From contig JAQPZY010001098.1 of assembly GCA_029931535.1 (NCBI GenBank), positions 62,001-126,000 on the forward strand: DNA of 64,000 bases. Reading direction: 5' to 3'. The translations under genes were made by a program, and so were the position numbers. Source of the stretch: Margaritifera margaritifera (Eukaryota; Mollusca; Bivalvia; Unionida; Margaritiferidae). Shown in pieces: positions 28,001 to 37,343 of the stretch (the stretch's first letter is position 1; each line of letters starts with the position of its first letter). Under the pieces are notes generated by a model. The model did not search any database, had not been told where the DNA came from, and saw only the letters and a program-made list of their open reading frames with translations.

Positions 28001-31000
28001 AGCTTTCACACTGGCCTGTTGAAGAAATGGGCACTCTCTGTAGAGCAAGTGTTGCTTACTTCAGCTAAAGGAAGCATAAAGACTCAAACCAATCACATTC
28101 ATGGTTGCTTACTATACTGGCTTCTTGGGTCATGGCTAAACAAAAATCGCATGTGATAAGTTGACATTTACCAGATAGTTTTGGCACAAAATTAACAGTA
28201 TCAAATTAATGATAATGCGAACGGTGGTGATGTAAACTCTGATAAACACAAAATATGGATAAGTTCTGGTCAGGGGTGGCCAACTAAAATTAAGCTAATG
28301 GATGTCAAGAAACTGTCAAATAAGGAAATTGTTCAATTATCTTTTACTTGCTGATCTCAAGCAGATTAAATAAGTGTGTAACCATGTGCAACACTTTTTC
28401 ATTCGTAGGTGAGTTACCAGTATTGTATGCAATTAGGACTAACTATATACATGAGGTATTTGAAAAGTTCTGAATATTTTATTATAACATCTTTGTTTCT
28501 TTGAACCTGTCAATAAATGTAATGCCAATCAATAAGCAAAATAATGTTCTATAAAATTATCTGCAGCTGCATGTACTGCATGCCAGACACATGCATGTGA
28601 CATAACACAGGTAAATGACAGTGACATTAAAATGTTGTAAAAGGATAAATGTTTCTGCTTCTGAGTAAAAAGCATACTGTAAAATCTTAACACTCTTAGG
28701 GTACTCTCTGAATGATATCAAGGTCAACTTGGATAAAATTTACAGATGTAATTCTCTCTAAAGTTTGAGGTGGTTTCATTGTTTTAGAGATTGTAATGGA
28801 AGACGACCCATGTTCTGGAAGACCATTATCTGTGATTGGTGAACAGGAGGTGGCTACTGTGAAGGAGACAATTGATGAAGAAGCTTGATACACAGTGGAA
28901 GAGATTTCTATTATCACTGGCATTAATTCTACATATTGAAGAATCATTCAAGCTCAGAAAGGTTTGTGCAAGATAGGTCCCGCATTATGGTGATGGCTGA
29001 CTCGGGTTGAAATTGCCAAATATAAAAAGAGTGACCCGAGATTAAAAAGATTGTCACAGGTGGTGAAACATGGACTTACTTTTCTGAACCCGACTCACGA
29101 GAAAATAATAAAGTTTGGATCGGATGAAAAAGGGCAGATACCACAAATCGCTTACCAAAGTCAGATTGTTAGGAGAGTTTTATACACATTATATTTCTAT
29201 GCAAAAGGCCTGATTGTCCTGGTACATGTACCTGTGCCTGACACTGCTATTGTTACTGGACATTTTTGTGCCTCCAAAATGTTGCCTAAAGTTGTGGAAT
29301 ACTACTGAACCACCCATCTGTGCACAGGTCCCTGAGGTATCCATTTATTTCATGACAATGCACCAGCACATGAATCTGCCATCTTGACAGACTTCCTGAA
29401 AGAGCACTTCATCCAAACTTTGCCACATCCTCCATACAGCCCTGATTAAGCTCAAAGTGAGTTTTGGCTAAATCCCATTATCAAACATTCGCTGAGGAGC
29501 AGATGATTTGAAAGCCACCATGTGGTTGGAAGTGCATTTTTCTAGTGTATGAACAACATACCAAAAAGTGAATATAAAATGGCATTTGATAATTGGATAA
29601 TCAGGCTAAGAAAATGTGTTGAGGTGCATGGAGTACCTTATGGAGATGCACTGACATAATAGTCACTAATAAAAAACTTTGTTGTACAGCGCAATAATAT
29701 TAAAAAAATTTGAATACCCCTCGTAAGACAAAAGTCGTTGAATAATTTGTATTACAGCAGTCTTGGGGACAATGGCAATACTTTGCCAGGCAACCAGATT
29801 TTCAAATCTGGTTACCCAGGGACAGCCATGGATTTTCAAAATTTTTCTCCCCATGTGATTCCATCTGCAAAGACAACCACAGCCATTTGAATTTGGGGTG
29901 AATTTCCAATGTCCACTAATCTCTGATTGGCTATTTAGGATTCATTTAATACACTACCACATGTTATGGCAATATAAAAACTTCTAGCAAGACTGTTTTA
30001 CAAGAGGGGACCTTTCCATCAGGTGGCGCAATGAACTGACCATGCAAATGGCAGTTTTTGACAAGGGGCGTTTAGAAGCACTTGTAAGGAGATATGGCAG
30101 GGGCATCCAAATATGCTTGCATTTAAATGTGGTAGAGGCATCAAAACATGCTCGCAATGAAATGAGGTAGGAGCATCTAAGTTTTTGTATGTAGGAAAGG
30201 TTAAAATTCTAGTGCAGACTGCTAAAAACAGTTTATTTTTCTATTTGATCATTTCATTAGTTGCTTTGTTTACATTTTCTTAGCAATTCTTTATTTATGT
30301 AGATATTTTATTTTCAATTGGACATTAGGTGGTTATTTCATACTGTGAATCAAGGCGTGCAGTTATGCTTTTTTATTGTCTATTTTTGTGCATACAACCC
30401 TTTATGATAAAATCAAATGTTGAAGGATGGACATCTCTATTACCCAAAATTTACCCCACAACAAATCATATGCAACTGTGGAGTGCTTCAAAAGTTAAGT
30501 AAAAGGGGAATCAGTCTTCACAATACAAAATTATGTTGTCCACTGATTCCTAGTCTCAATGTGGTAAGTAAACTTATATTTTACATATTTTCAGATTATT
30601 TATAAGATTCTATAACTGGTTGTTTTTTGTTTGTTTTTTTTTAAAGTGTATATGGTCAAAGATTTGCAAGTACAGATACAAAAATATCTAGAGTACAAAA
30701 TGTCTTTGGAACGAAAATGAGAAAGATTATAATTGTAAGGTACAAGAAATACTTGGGTACGAAGTGTCTAGGGTGCGCAATGTCTTGGGTATGAAATGGT
30801 TTGGGTACGAGAAGTCCAGCAATGGAGTCAGAGTCCCTTTACGAGTTTTCAAAAGTTTTAAACTAAAAAAAACTCTTAGTAAAAAATAATGTTGTGTACG
30901 CGACTAGCCGCTTGTAAGTAATTAAACGATGCAACTACATGTCTCCAGAGCGAAAACAGTAATGCCCTATGGTCGTGGAAACGAGTATGCCCCAAAGAAA

Positions 31001-31309
31001 TCATAACTATGGAGAAGTGAATCCGACACAATCAAAGGAAATAAATCGCTAAATCAGTAAATTTCAAGTCGCTGTCGTAATCTGAATTTCAAAACTATTG
31101 TTCGCAGTCATAAAGTATACAAACTAAGTTCAACTATAGGATTTGATATGCGGAAGTGGAAACTTACAGTCTATGACATTGTAACAGTTACCGGAAGATA
31201 ATTCACAAATGTACCTGATAATTTCAGTTTCTTACCCTTCACGAGCATTCTTAATTTTTAGCGTAAGAGCCTCTTCAACGATTCTGTTATTTATTTCTAA
31301 CAGAATCAT
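6823..31309 (-). CDS. ARPC2: Arp2/3 complex subunit 2 (p34-Arc), 5' six coding exons; 3' end outside the window
   Basis: ARPC2 is the scaffold subunit of the Arp2/3 complex, which nucleates branched actin filaments in the cytoplasm. Six minus-strand exons join in frame: 31309-31236, 26118-26084, 18571-18513, 15227-15174, 11653-11608 and 7030-6823 (476 nt, 158 codons plus 2 nt; all introns GT-AG). The protein starts [18 protein letters not shown] and continues with [29 protein letters not shown] and [16 protein letters not shown], ending [12 protein letters not shown]. These match the N-terminal half of metazoan ARPC2 (about 300 residues) in order. The C-terminal half, starting at YVES in human, should lie left of this window; I found none of it in 1-6822. 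The introns (660 bp to 7.5 kb scale) are packed with transposons, none of which hits an exon. Identity is secure; exon borders rest on splice consensus and phase agreement. Confidence 0.97.
7031..9162. other. ARPC2 intron 5, proximal part; no recognised feature
   Basis: Unique-looking AT-rich intron sequence. Short open frames on both strands show no domain, no conserved residues and no supporting splice structure, so none is called. Confidence 0.5.
9163..9523. repeat. 38-bp minisatellite, about 9.5 copies
   Basis: Unit contains GCATCCAAATCAAGACATGA and GTGATATGCCATGTATTT. Copies differ by gagtg/gactg and gtatt/gtata/atatt variants, arranged in alternation and then in a homogeneous run. It lies in ARPC2 intron 5. 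Confidence 0.95.
9524..11607. other. ARPC2 intron 5, distal part; no recognised feature
   Basis: Low-GC intron sequence up to the donor of exon 5. I see no repeat with defined ends and no coding segment. Confidence 0.45.
11608..11653 (-). CDS. ARPC2: ARPC2 coding exon 5 (46 nt)
   Basis: Acceptor TTTTCAG, donor GTAAAT. It encodes [15 protein letters not shown] plus G (phase 1), the counterpart of LLKRVYGSFLVNPE in vertebrate ARPC2. Confidence 0.94.
11729..11943 (+). mobile_element. Double-hairpin MITE, copy 1
   Basis: TA-flanked element with TIRs TACCATATATACTCACGTAT at the left and the complementary end at the right. Two internal palindromes are built on AGACCCAGATCTG (arm A) and AGACCCTCATCTG (arm B), separated by 'aggactaatcagtagaacaa'. 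The first hairpin has lost part of its loop. It lies 76 bp upstream (minus-strand sense) of ARPC2 exon 5, inside intron 4. Confidence 0.93.
11944..14479. other. ARPC2 intron 4, middle part; no recognised feature
   Basis: AT-rich intron DNA with scattered short open frames lacking any recognisable protein. No TIR pairs or tandem arrays were spotted. Confidence 0.45.
14480..14880 (+). repeat. Diverged dispersed repeat, copy 1 (about 400 bp)
   Basis: It aligns along its whole length with 17830-18255. Shared text includes 'ttaagtctttt...ctctttat', 'atttatgcaa...tgagcatttt', 'caagtctaat', 'atttgaattctgtccctt' and 'catgc...ggagggatt(c/t)cctccaa'. No coding capacity is recognised, so I call it only a dispersed repeat. 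Confidence 0.75.
14881..16379. other. ARPC2 exon 4 region and flanking introns
   Basis: Apart from exon 4 (15174-15227), the only distinct piece is a GC-richer patch at 15955-16060 ('ggggaggtaacccactgtg', 'cctgggtcacatagcccac', 'aaacctgggcctgggggaa') ending in an A-run. It could be a SINE remnant, but no A/B boxes are clear. Confidence 0.35.
15174..15227 (-). CDS. ARPC2: ARPC2 coding exon 4 (54 nt)
   Basis: Acceptor TTTTGACAG, donor GTGAGG, phase 0 on both sides. It encodes [18 protein letters not shown], nearly identical to the conserved ARPC2 segment. Confidence 0.97.
16380..17816. mobile_element. Fold-back (long-TIR) element, about 1.44 kb
   Basis: The element is one large inverted repeat. 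It starts GGGGTTTACAAATCCACTTG and ends with the complement of GGGGTTTTACAAGTCCACTT. Matching arms of about 700 bp contain, in mirror order, 'gggcaagct', 'tttatttcatgtttatatgt', 'tttgacaaataggaaataaa', 'taacctagcc', 'tcaaagattgttttgatgca' and 'aaggtgactaggcgata'. The junction is near 17095. No open frame is present. A CAGGGG start would fit a hAT-derived element, but I see no clear TSD, so the class is left open. A third, single-arm copy lies at 22140-22325. Confidence 0.85.
17830..18255 (+). repeat. Diverged dispersed repeat, copy 2
   Basis: Same family and orientation as 14480-14880 (see shared segments there). It lies immediately right of the fold-back element and upstream (minus-strand sense: downstream) of ARPC2 exon 3. 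Confidence 0.75.
18513..18571 (-). CDS. ARPC2: ARPC2 coding exon 3 (59 nt)
   Basis: Acceptor TTTTGCAG, donor GTAAGT. It reads (D)[19 protein letters not shown] and ends in phase 0. This segment is strongly conserved in ARPC2. Confidence 0.96.
18613..18808. repeat. 22-bp minisatellite, about 9 copies
   Basis: Unit TCCAAACAAATCTGGTATTA plus 'aa', almost perfectly conserved; one copy lacks one base. It starts about 40 bp upstream (minus-strand sense) of ARPC2 exon 3, next to its acceptor. Confidence 0.95.
18920..19545. repeat. About 87-bp tandem repeat, roughly 7 diverged copies
   Basis: The phrase 'tgtacttcattataaggcag' recurs at about 19017, 19104, 19191, 19279, 19365 and 19456. The spacings are 86-91 bp, and each unit contains 'agtctcactat', 'atgactccatggacagtg' and 'ttataatgaggcagtactgt' -like text. 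87 is a multiple of 3, so a 150-codon frame runs through it; I treat that as a by-product. Confidence 0.9.
19680..20175. repeat. Mollusc-type dispersed repeat ending 'atggcgggcatataaaaa'
   Basis: Three diverged internal units carry 'aagtgcaagcc(a/t)(t/a)ccacaaag', 'actaatgttattgtgcagaa' and 'tttcagtcagtaaccttgac'. The run ends 'acagacagacagacaacatc' and 'cttatggcgggcatataaaa'. I know this layout from mollusc genomes; it has no coding potential. Confidence 0.75.
20471..20496 (+). other. G-rich run, possible G-quadruplex
   Basis: Four or more G-tracts (GGGG, then a run of ten G, then GGG and GG) lie within 26 bp in ARPC2 intron 2. On the ARPC2 transcript this would be C-rich. Function is unknown. 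Confidence 0.5.
20866..21082 (+). mobile_element. Double-hairpin MITE, copy 2
   Basis: TIRs TACCATACTTATACTTGCGT / complement at the right end, TA-flanked. It carries the same two palindromes and the same spacer 'aggaccaatcagtagaacaa' as copy 1, in the same orientation. The first hairpin has T opposite the G/C-arm position that should pair with A, the only one of ten hairpins to lose the diagnostic pair. Confidence 0.93.
22140..22325 (+). repeat. Single-arm fragment of the fold-back element, nested in the Tigger-like element
   Basis: It shares 'cttaacctagcc', 'gtcaaagattgttttgatg', 'ttcaaggtgtctaggtgata' and 'gtgtgtttggaaataaaagg' with both arms of 16380-17816. Only one arm is present, so this is a truncated copy. 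Confidence 0.8.
22695..23408 (+). pseudogene. pogo/Tigger-like transposase fragment (DDE_1 domain), frameshifted
   Basis: Frame pieces read [20 protein letters not shown] and LPPMIIF, then shift near 22790 to [53 protein letters not shown] and [19 protein letters not shown]. They shift again to a C-terminal part ([20 protein letters not shown] to a stop at 23408). These match the DDE_1 core of CENP-B/jerky/Tigger transposases, which usually reads LDSFRGH where MESFLAH stands here, so the second catalytic Asp is now Glu. An internal stop follows at 23071. The N-terminal HTH part is missing. Not functional. Confidence 0.9.
23543..23626. repeat. (CATA)n microsatellite
   Basis: About 21 uninterrupted CATA tetranucleotides, preceded by imperfect CTAT/ATCT repeats at 23490-23542. 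It sits inside the right part of the Tigger-like element. Confidence 0.98.
23930..24215. repeat. 52-60 bp degenerate tandem repeat, 5-6 copies
   Basis: The phrases 'tgtctagatacagggtcttc' and 'ccaactgaggactattcaca' alternate, with internal indels of 4-8 bp. The array abuts the right end of the Tigger-like element. Confidence 0.85.
24517..25627. mobile_element. TA-inserted TIR element, about 1.1 kb, non-autonomous
   Basis: The left end TACAGTGAAACCCCGCTATA (then ACGCG) matches in complement the right end CGCGTTATAGTGTGGTTTCA (then CTGTA). Both flanks are (TA)n, the expected target of Tc1/mariner-pogo elements. Inside, 24990-25090 and 25148-25245 are a diverged duplication ('tgtatacaatcattgc.caaa'). 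A 57-bp block containing 'gtcatatgtgggtgcttatg' is exactly duplicated at 25226-25340. At 25537-25627 a second inward TIR makes a 90-bp hairpin. No intact transposase is seen. Confidence 0.8.
26084..26118 (-). CDS. ARPC2: ARPC2 coding exon 2 (35 nt)
   Basis: Acceptor ...TATTTCAG, donor GTGAGT. It completes Gly with T, then reads [11 protein letters not shown] plus G (phase 1), corresponding to the NKPEAVEVTFA region of ARPC2. It is too short to be found by ORF length; both phases fit its neighbours. Confidence 0.93.
26436..26493. mobile_element. Deletion derivative of the double-hairpin MITE (58 bp)
   Basis: Left end TATCGTATATACT and right end GGCTTATACACGAGTATATA plus TGGTA are the two TIRs of the double-hairpin MITE. 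They are joined by only 'gacagtttgttgttggtatc'; both hairpins are gone. TA is present at each end. Confidence 0.8.
26910..27063. mobile_element. Possible small MITE
   Basis: A short inverted pair, GGGCTGCGATTTTC at 26915 and AAATCGCAGGCCCC near 27048-27061, flanks about 125 bp of AT-rich DNA. The TSD is not evident and there is only one copy here, so this is tentative. Confidence 0.4.
28448..29725 (+). mobile_element. Mariner element, near full length, inactivated
   Basis: The length is 1,278 bp with TA at both ends. TIRs: left TACATGAGGTATTTGAAAAG, right (complement) TACGAGGGGTATTCAAATTT, close to the canonical mariner TACGAGGGGTGTTCAA. The transposase is readable in pieces: [73 protein letters not shown] and [20 protein letters not shown]. 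The GDETW Asp is Gly and the third catalytic site reads SE rather than CD. At least three stops interrupt the frame. It lies in ARPC2 intron 1 and opposes the gene. Confidence 0.93.
29726..31235. other. ARPC2 intron 1, 5' part; no defined feature
   Basis: Mostly unique intron sequence. A weak degenerate repeat of about 20 bp ('gggtacgaaatgtcttgggt' -like) occupies 30680-30820. Confidence 0.45.
31236..31309 (-). CDS. ARPC2: ARPC2 coding exon 1
   Basis: ATG at 31309-31307. 24 codons plus GG, then donor GTAAGA (phase 2). It encodes residues 1-24, [18 protein letters not shown] then IKNARE. The ATG gives the exact start known for ARPC2 (MILLE). Confidence 0.95.
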
Positions 31310-31490
31310 CCTGAAACTTGGTTTGAAGCAAAAATTAACTTCTGCACTAGGCTAAATAACCACTGGGTGTGTGGCGGAAGCAAAATCATAAGCTGTATGA
31401 AAGAAGTTGTTTCATTGGTTGATTTACGTTCCTTAAAAATAAGGATCTAACTAGAGAACGAAAAACGAACACAACCGACATACTGTCGGA

Positions 31491-31548
<58 letters not shown>

Positions 31549-32285
31549 GTCTGTTTATTTGTGCTTGCTTTGCTTTATGTTTTGTGGGGTTTTATTCTCT
31601 GTTTCCACTTTTGTTTTATTGTTTGCTTTCTTTTTTTAACATAAATAACTTGATAATAATTTTGAAAATAAGTCATACAAACGAAATTTAAAATGGAAAA
31701 TTATAAATACAATTAAGAAACTGACTTAGATCTTGCTGAAATGTTCTACATACATGCGGATTCATATTTTAAATATATCCGTAATGTAATAATCAACCGT
31801 AAATTTAGTAACTGTGCGTGAGTAGTTGTAGGGGTTGGAATGGGGAGCAAAGTGTCACTGTGGGGAGTACATGAAATTAACACTTATGAAAGTGTAACTA
31901 TGGGGGGTAAGGAAAATTAGCATTATAAATGTTACTATGGGGATATGGGAGTTATGGAAATTTAACACTGAATCTCACAACTATGAAAATTTAATATGAT
32001 GGATGGCAATGATGGGACCTATATAAACGAAACGATTATGAAGAAAAAAAGAATGGGTCACTGAGTATTTATGGAAAGAAACATGACGGTTGGCTCGATT
32101 CTATGTTTAGAGTGTATTTTTACAACCTGGAAAGTGCCGTGGAAATTCCGATGGTATCTTGATACACCAGTAGGAAGGTTGACCTTATTCCAGGAACTGA
32201 ATTGCAACATTGTATCAACTGAGTCAGAAACAAAGAATGCGCTCACATACAAAAGGAGTGGGTTTGGTCTATATTTTATATCTAC
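31310..32285. promoter_or_regulatory. ARPC2 5' UTR and presumed promoter region, with (ATT)n
   Basis: Sequence immediately upstream of the ARPC2 ATG on the minus strand. It must contain the transcription start or a 5' UTR exon boundary, but I see no convincing TATA box or initiator, so exact sites are not called. A pure (ATT)n microsatellite lies at 31490-31547, about 180 bp upstream of the ATG. The remainder shows nothing recognisable. Confidence 0.4.
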
Positions 32286-32288
32286 AAA

Positions 32289-32900
32289 CACACAATCACA
32301 CATACAAAGGAAGGTCATATAATATACACACAATCACACATACAAAGGAAGGTCATATAATATACACACAATCACACATACAAAGGAAGGTCATATAATA
32401 TGCACACAATCACACATACAAAGGAAGGTCATATAATATACACACAATCACACATACAAAGGAAGGTCATATAATATACACACAATCACACATACAAAGG
32501 AAGGTCATATAATATACACTCAATCACACATACAAAGGAAGGTCATATAATATACACACAATCACACATACAAAAGAAGGTCATATAATATACACACCAA
32601 TCACACATACAAAGGAAGGTCATATAATATACACACATAAAAAGGAAGGTCATATAATATACACACAATCACACATACAAAGGAAGGTCATATAATATAC
32701 ACACAATCACACATACAAAAAAAGGTCATATAATATACACACAATCACACATACAAAGGAAGGTCATATAATATACACACAATCACACATACAAAGGAAG
32801 GTCATATAATATACACACAATCACACATACAAAGGAAGGTCATATAATATACACACATACAAAGGAAGGTCATATAATATACACACATACAAGCGGGGGT
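32289..32900. repeat. 38-bp minisatellite, about 16 copies
   Basis: Unit built of TACACACAATCACACATACA followed by AAGGAAGGTCATATAATA. Most copies are identical; some are shortened (32625-32660, 32845-32890). Related AC-rich text with 'catacaaacacac' continues to about 33440. Confidence 0.95.
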
Positions 32901-33149
32901 TGGTTGGTAGGGTCTGTTTGTTTTCATGCAAAAAAACACTCCATCACGCATACAAAGAGACGGGGTATCTTTTCTTTCTTTTCTTTTTTTTTTTTTTTTT
33001 TCATACATATTCACATACAATCACACATTCAAAGGGAGGTGGTAGGGTCTATTTTTTATACATACAAACACACCATCCTACAATGAGTGGGCGTATAATA
33101 TACATACAAACATACAAAGGAAAGGGGTCATGTCTATTTATTTTCATAC

Positions 33150-33410
33150 ATACAAACACACTATCGTACACATTCAAAGGGAGTGAATATTTTAGGGAGA
33201 TAGGGAGGGGATAGATTATATTATTTTTTTCATACAAACACACTATCGTACACATACAAAGGGAGTGAATATTTTAGGGAGATAGGGAGGGGATAGATTC
33301 TATTATCTTTTTCATACAAACACACTATCGTACACATACAAAGGGAGTGAATATTTTAGGGAGATAGGGAGGGGATAGATTCTATTATCTTTTTCACACA
33401 ATCACAAATA
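33150..33410. repeat. About 82-bp tandem repeat, 3 copies
   Basis: 'gagtgaatattttagggaga' recurs at 33181, 33262 and 33344 with 'tagggaggggatagattcta' and 'cacactatcgtacacatac'. This is an offshoot of the neighbouring AC-rich array. Confidence 0.9.
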
Positions 33411-34015
33411 CAAATGGAGGTAGGTTATGATATTTTTTTTTTCATACACACTCACAGTGGGAATTCAACAGTTCGTTTGGGCTGCTGTGGGGGTTATGGA
33501 TTTTAGCATTACATTTTGAGCGGTGTGGTCCTCTTTGGGAGTTGTAACAGGTTGGAACGAAAGACTAATACACCTTAAAGACAGATAAATACGTACTTGT
33601 TAGAACTTTGGAAAACAGTGGAAATTCCAGTGCATGATTCTATGTTTAGAGTGTATTAGAGTGTATTTTTAGAATTTAGACTCAAATTATATACTAAATC
33701 ACAAATAACCAAGACTGTTGATTAGGGGTTTTGCAATTGAAGCTAAGGAAAGTGTTGGAATTTAAACTAATTTCAAAACACTTTAGAATGTTTTGAAACT
33801 AGGGTGTATTTTTAAACTCCTACACCCGAAAAAAGCAATGATAGAGGCGCATTTGTTCTGATATTTTGCTTAAAATCATGAACAAATAGATTCACATTCG
33901 ACATAAAACAAAAGAGTTGTAAAGGTTGGATCCTGAATTTTGTTCCAAGATTCATTCACCGTTCAGTCACTGTGTACGAAATACATTTGCGATCAATAAA
34001 GTAATTTCTGAAATA

Positions 34016-34020
<5 letters not shown>

Positions 34021-34065
<45 letters not shown>
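34021..34065. repeat. (GT)n microsatellite
   Basis: 22 uninterrupted GT dinucleotides in the interval between ARPC2 and the VOPP1-like gene. Confidence 0.98.
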
Positions 34066-34066
<1 letters not shown>

Positions 34067-34346
34067 CAGAGAACTTAGATATAAAATATGTACATTGGAT
34101 TAAATTTTTAGACTGATGCATTAATAATTGTAATTTTTGATCAGATACATATTTTTTTTAAACTTCATAACAAAATATGAAATATGGCCCTCTTTAAGGG
34201 AGCCTCTGAATTCACGAAATGCACCATGACGGCTACTTCATACATAGACGTAACTTTATCTGAAAAAACATTTTTAATATTATCCACATGTATTGGCCCT
34301 TGAAAACAACTGAGTCAATTGTATATCTTTGTTGTTTCATTTTTCG

Positions 34347-34640
34347 TGTAAATTACTCAGTATCACGCTATAAATATCGTGTAATTACCTAGTATCACAC
34401 TGTAAATATCGTGTAAATTACCCAATATCACGCTGTAAATATCGTGTAATTACCTAGTATCACACTGTAAATATCGTGTAAATTACCCAATATCACGCTG
34501 TAAATATCGTGTAATTACCTAGTATCACACTGTAAATATCGTGTAAATTACCCAATATCACGCTGTAAATATCGTGTAATTACCTAGTATCACACTGTAA
34601 ATATCGTGTAAATTACCCAATATCACGCTGTAAATATCGC
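34347..34640. repeat. 65-bp dimeric tandem repeat, about 4.5 copies
   Basis: Two related half-units of 32-33 bp alternate: 'attacctagtatcacactgt' and 'aattacccaatatcacgctg', each followed by 'aaatatcgtgt'. The AB AB pattern shows the dimer, not the monomer, was amplified last. Confidence 0.93.
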
Positions 34641-35189
34641 ACCAAAGAATATTAATCCACTTATTCAAATAGTTGAGGGTTAATGTTCCTTATTTATTAC
34701 GATGTAAATTCGGGGCAAATGGAACGATCTGTTCTGAGATTTGTATTTATCTAGACGTTTTCTAAATTTGTGTTAGATATAGCTGCATAATACTTGTCTT
34801 TACATTGTAAATATCAGCATGTTAAAGATGAAGTTTAAGATCACTGTCTTAATTTGTTGTATAAATCAAAGCCCTACCTAAACGTTTCAAGTTTTTATAC
34901 TAATGTCAAGATCTTTGTGAAAATTGTCATCGTATATCTTCATACTGTCCGTCCGAGTGTCTGCGCGTCAGTCATTTCCATCCTGTTTGGGTTGTAACTA
35001 TATTTCAGTGCACCTATTGAGACCAAACTTGAAATGTGTACGCAAAATATGTTCACTTTGAGATGCAGGTATATCACACAGCAAAACTGGTTCGCTGCAA
35101 TCTACTTTCAGTTTATATTCAACATTGCTAAAAAAAAGTGCTTGGATTAAAATTCCAAAACCTTTCGATCTTACATCAATATTGCAATA

Positions 35190-35755
35190 TGAGTACATCT
35201 TGAAAACAACGTGTGTTAGTGACGCATTTAAACTGGGCGACCGTAACCTGCTTTCTAGGGTTTATTCAAAATTAAGAAAATTCTCAGAGTCAATATTAAA
35301 GATGAGATGTCTGGTCCAAGTGATGTAAGTGGAATCCAACAAGGACGTATGTTTAGACCTGTGCTATTCCTGGTGTACGTAAATAACTTTACGAGATGTA
35401 GTAAGTAGTCTAGTGAAAATGTTTGCCTACGATACTTAAACATGCAGAGAAATAAAAATAAAAATAAAAAAAACATTGAGGACACTAACTATTTGCAAAA
35501 CGATTTAAGTGCTTTGGACTCTTGGTCATCCAAACGACAGCTGACATTTAACACTGACAAATGTATGGTTATGCATCTTGCAGCTAGTAGCTCCATCAGT
35601 AAGTATAAAATGAGAGGAGATCTAAACCCAGTAACAGTCAGGGATGTTGATAAATAAAAGGATATCGGTGCATCAATTGACCAGAATTTAAAATTCAGGA
35701 GAGACGTAGCAATTGTGTGAAGAAAACAAATGGTATGTATATATTCATTAAAAAC

Positions 35756-35827
<72 letters not shown>

Positions 35828-36090
35828 TATTGCCATTAGATAAGAGTCGTATGAGACCACATTTTGGAATATGCAACCAGTGTATGGTCACCATCCTTCA
35901 AGAAAGAAACGACGGTCCCAGAGACGTGCAAGCAAGCTGGTACATAAAATAAGGGATCAACATTACCTGGAAAGATTAGGAATAGTGAGTTTTCCAATAT
36001 TGAGACATAGAAGAAGAATTAAATTAAATTTAGAGTTGCTCTTTCAAGATTGGGATGTTCGAGTGCTACAGAGATCGATGGAATAGATAA
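35190..36090 (+). pseudogene. LINE reverse-transcriptase remnant (jockey/CR1/I-like ORF2 fragment)
   Basis: Broken frames read SGIQQGRMFRPVLFLVYVNN, NYLQNDLSALDSWSSKRQLT, FNTDKCMVMHLA, KDIGASIDQNLKFRRDV, MRPHLEYATSVWSPSFKKET and ASKLVHKIRDQHYLERLGIV. These follow the order of fingers-palm-thumb motifs in non-LTR reverse transcriptases (GVPQGSVLGP, LQ.DLD.L..WS, KC.VMH, KDLGV.ID, RPHLEY...W.P). The FADD catalytic box is destroyed. A (TA)n microsatellite (35758-35825) has expanded inside it. It is a 5'-truncated, dead copy. Confidence 0.88.
35758..35825. repeat. (TA)n microsatellite
   Basis: About 34 uninterrupted TA dinucleotides inside the LINE remnant, between the 'KDIGASID' and 'RPHLEYA' parts. 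Confidence 0.98.
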
Positions 36091-36157
36091 TGTAAAAAGG
36101 GAAGAGAAATACAGTAGATTTTTTTCTTGATGGAATTTATGTTATTGAAGGTGTATT

Positions 36158-36378
36158 TACCGTCTATAATCGTGTATAGCACGGTTCCAGATGCAAACAA
36201 TATAGACCCTGATCTGCCGTCGCATAATGCGCTGACAGATCAGGGTCTATTTTGTTTGTTCTACTAATTAGTCCTTACAAACTGCATAAATTCAGATCTG
36301 CCGCCGCATTATGCGACGGCAGATCTGGGTCTATGCAGTTTGCAGTTGGTCAAATTTTATGCGCGAGTATATACGGTA
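36158..36378 (-). mobile_element. Double-hairpin MITE, copy 3 (opposite orientation)
   Basis: It begins TACCGTCTATAATCGTGTAT and ends GCGCGAGTATATACGGTA. The B-type hairpin (AGACCCTGATCTGCCG / CAGATCAGGGTCT) comes first and the A-type (CAGATCTGCCGCCG / CGGCAGATCTGGGTCT) second, so this copy is inverted relative to copies 1, 2 and 4. It lies about 1 kb upstream of the VOPP1-like start. Confidence 0.93.
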
Positions 36379-37130
36379 ACTTTATAGTAAAACGTCTACT
36401 CTGTACAGAACTTAGATCTACATTCTAAAAATAATTTGTATGAATTCAGAATGATCTTATAAATAATGATTCAAAATATTTAAAGCCATTGCAATCTATT
36501 TATATCATTAATTTAATTAAAGACACAATTGTGATACGTTTTAAATGTTGTATTGTGTCATGATTAGTTTATTTTTTTATTTTTTTGTTATTTGATAACA
36601 TTACTGTATGTATGTATATATATTTATTTTGAGAATGCCGGGGCCGTAGGCAACAACGTTTATTCTGAATATTTACTCACTTACTGGAGGAGGAACAATC
36701 TTATTCAGGTTTCAAAATAATAAATAATATAGACACGATAAGTGAAAAGAAGTTGTTTATAAAAGCAGATCATACAGGAACTTGGGATCCACTTAAGTTC
36801 CAGTAAAAGAGTAGTCATACAAATGTATTGTTTTTCAATTAGAAAGTTTATTATTCAAATAGCTTACTAAAGGAGGTAGCGACCACAGAATCGCTCAACT
36901 CCTTCAAGCACACACTAAACAAAGCTACAAATTAAGATCAAGACAAATTAAGTCTCAATTGTATTAAATGCGCAACAAGACATAGATGTGATTTTGCCAT
37001 CATGTCCAATTGACTTACACAAATATTTCAAAGTAAATTGCTTTAAAAAATGTATCATGTCTCACAAATGGTGTATCTTATGAGCTCCTTACATATCTAA
37101 TTGTTGTTATTGTCGTTGTCGTTGTTGCTG

Positions 37131-37136
37131 TTGTTG

Positions 37137-37182
<46 letters not shown>
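37131..37182. repeat. (GTT)n/(ATT)n microsatellite
   Basis: A short imperfect GTT run (37102-37140) passes into about 14 ATT units, roughly 160 bp upstream of the VOPP1-like ATG. Confidence 0.95.
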
Positions 37183-37183
<1 letters not shown>

Positions 37184-37343
37184 TACCAAATCCTGCGAAC
37201 GGTTGAACTATGCTGTTCGTTTCGTTTAAAAAGCATTCTAAACTTTGAATGTACCCTTACCTGCCTCGGTCTGAAAACCAATAATTTAATGTTTTTATTC
37301 AGAAAGCCACAACGTTCCTGTGTTTTTGAATTGAACAGTAACA

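Noticed and set aside
9163..32900. Relationship between the two 38-bp minisatellites at 9163 and 32289
   Set aside because: Same period but unrelated unit sequences; coincidence.
32800..33255. Small minus-strand proteins rich in MCVYY
   Set aside because: Translations of the AC-rich minisatellite; no conservation expected.
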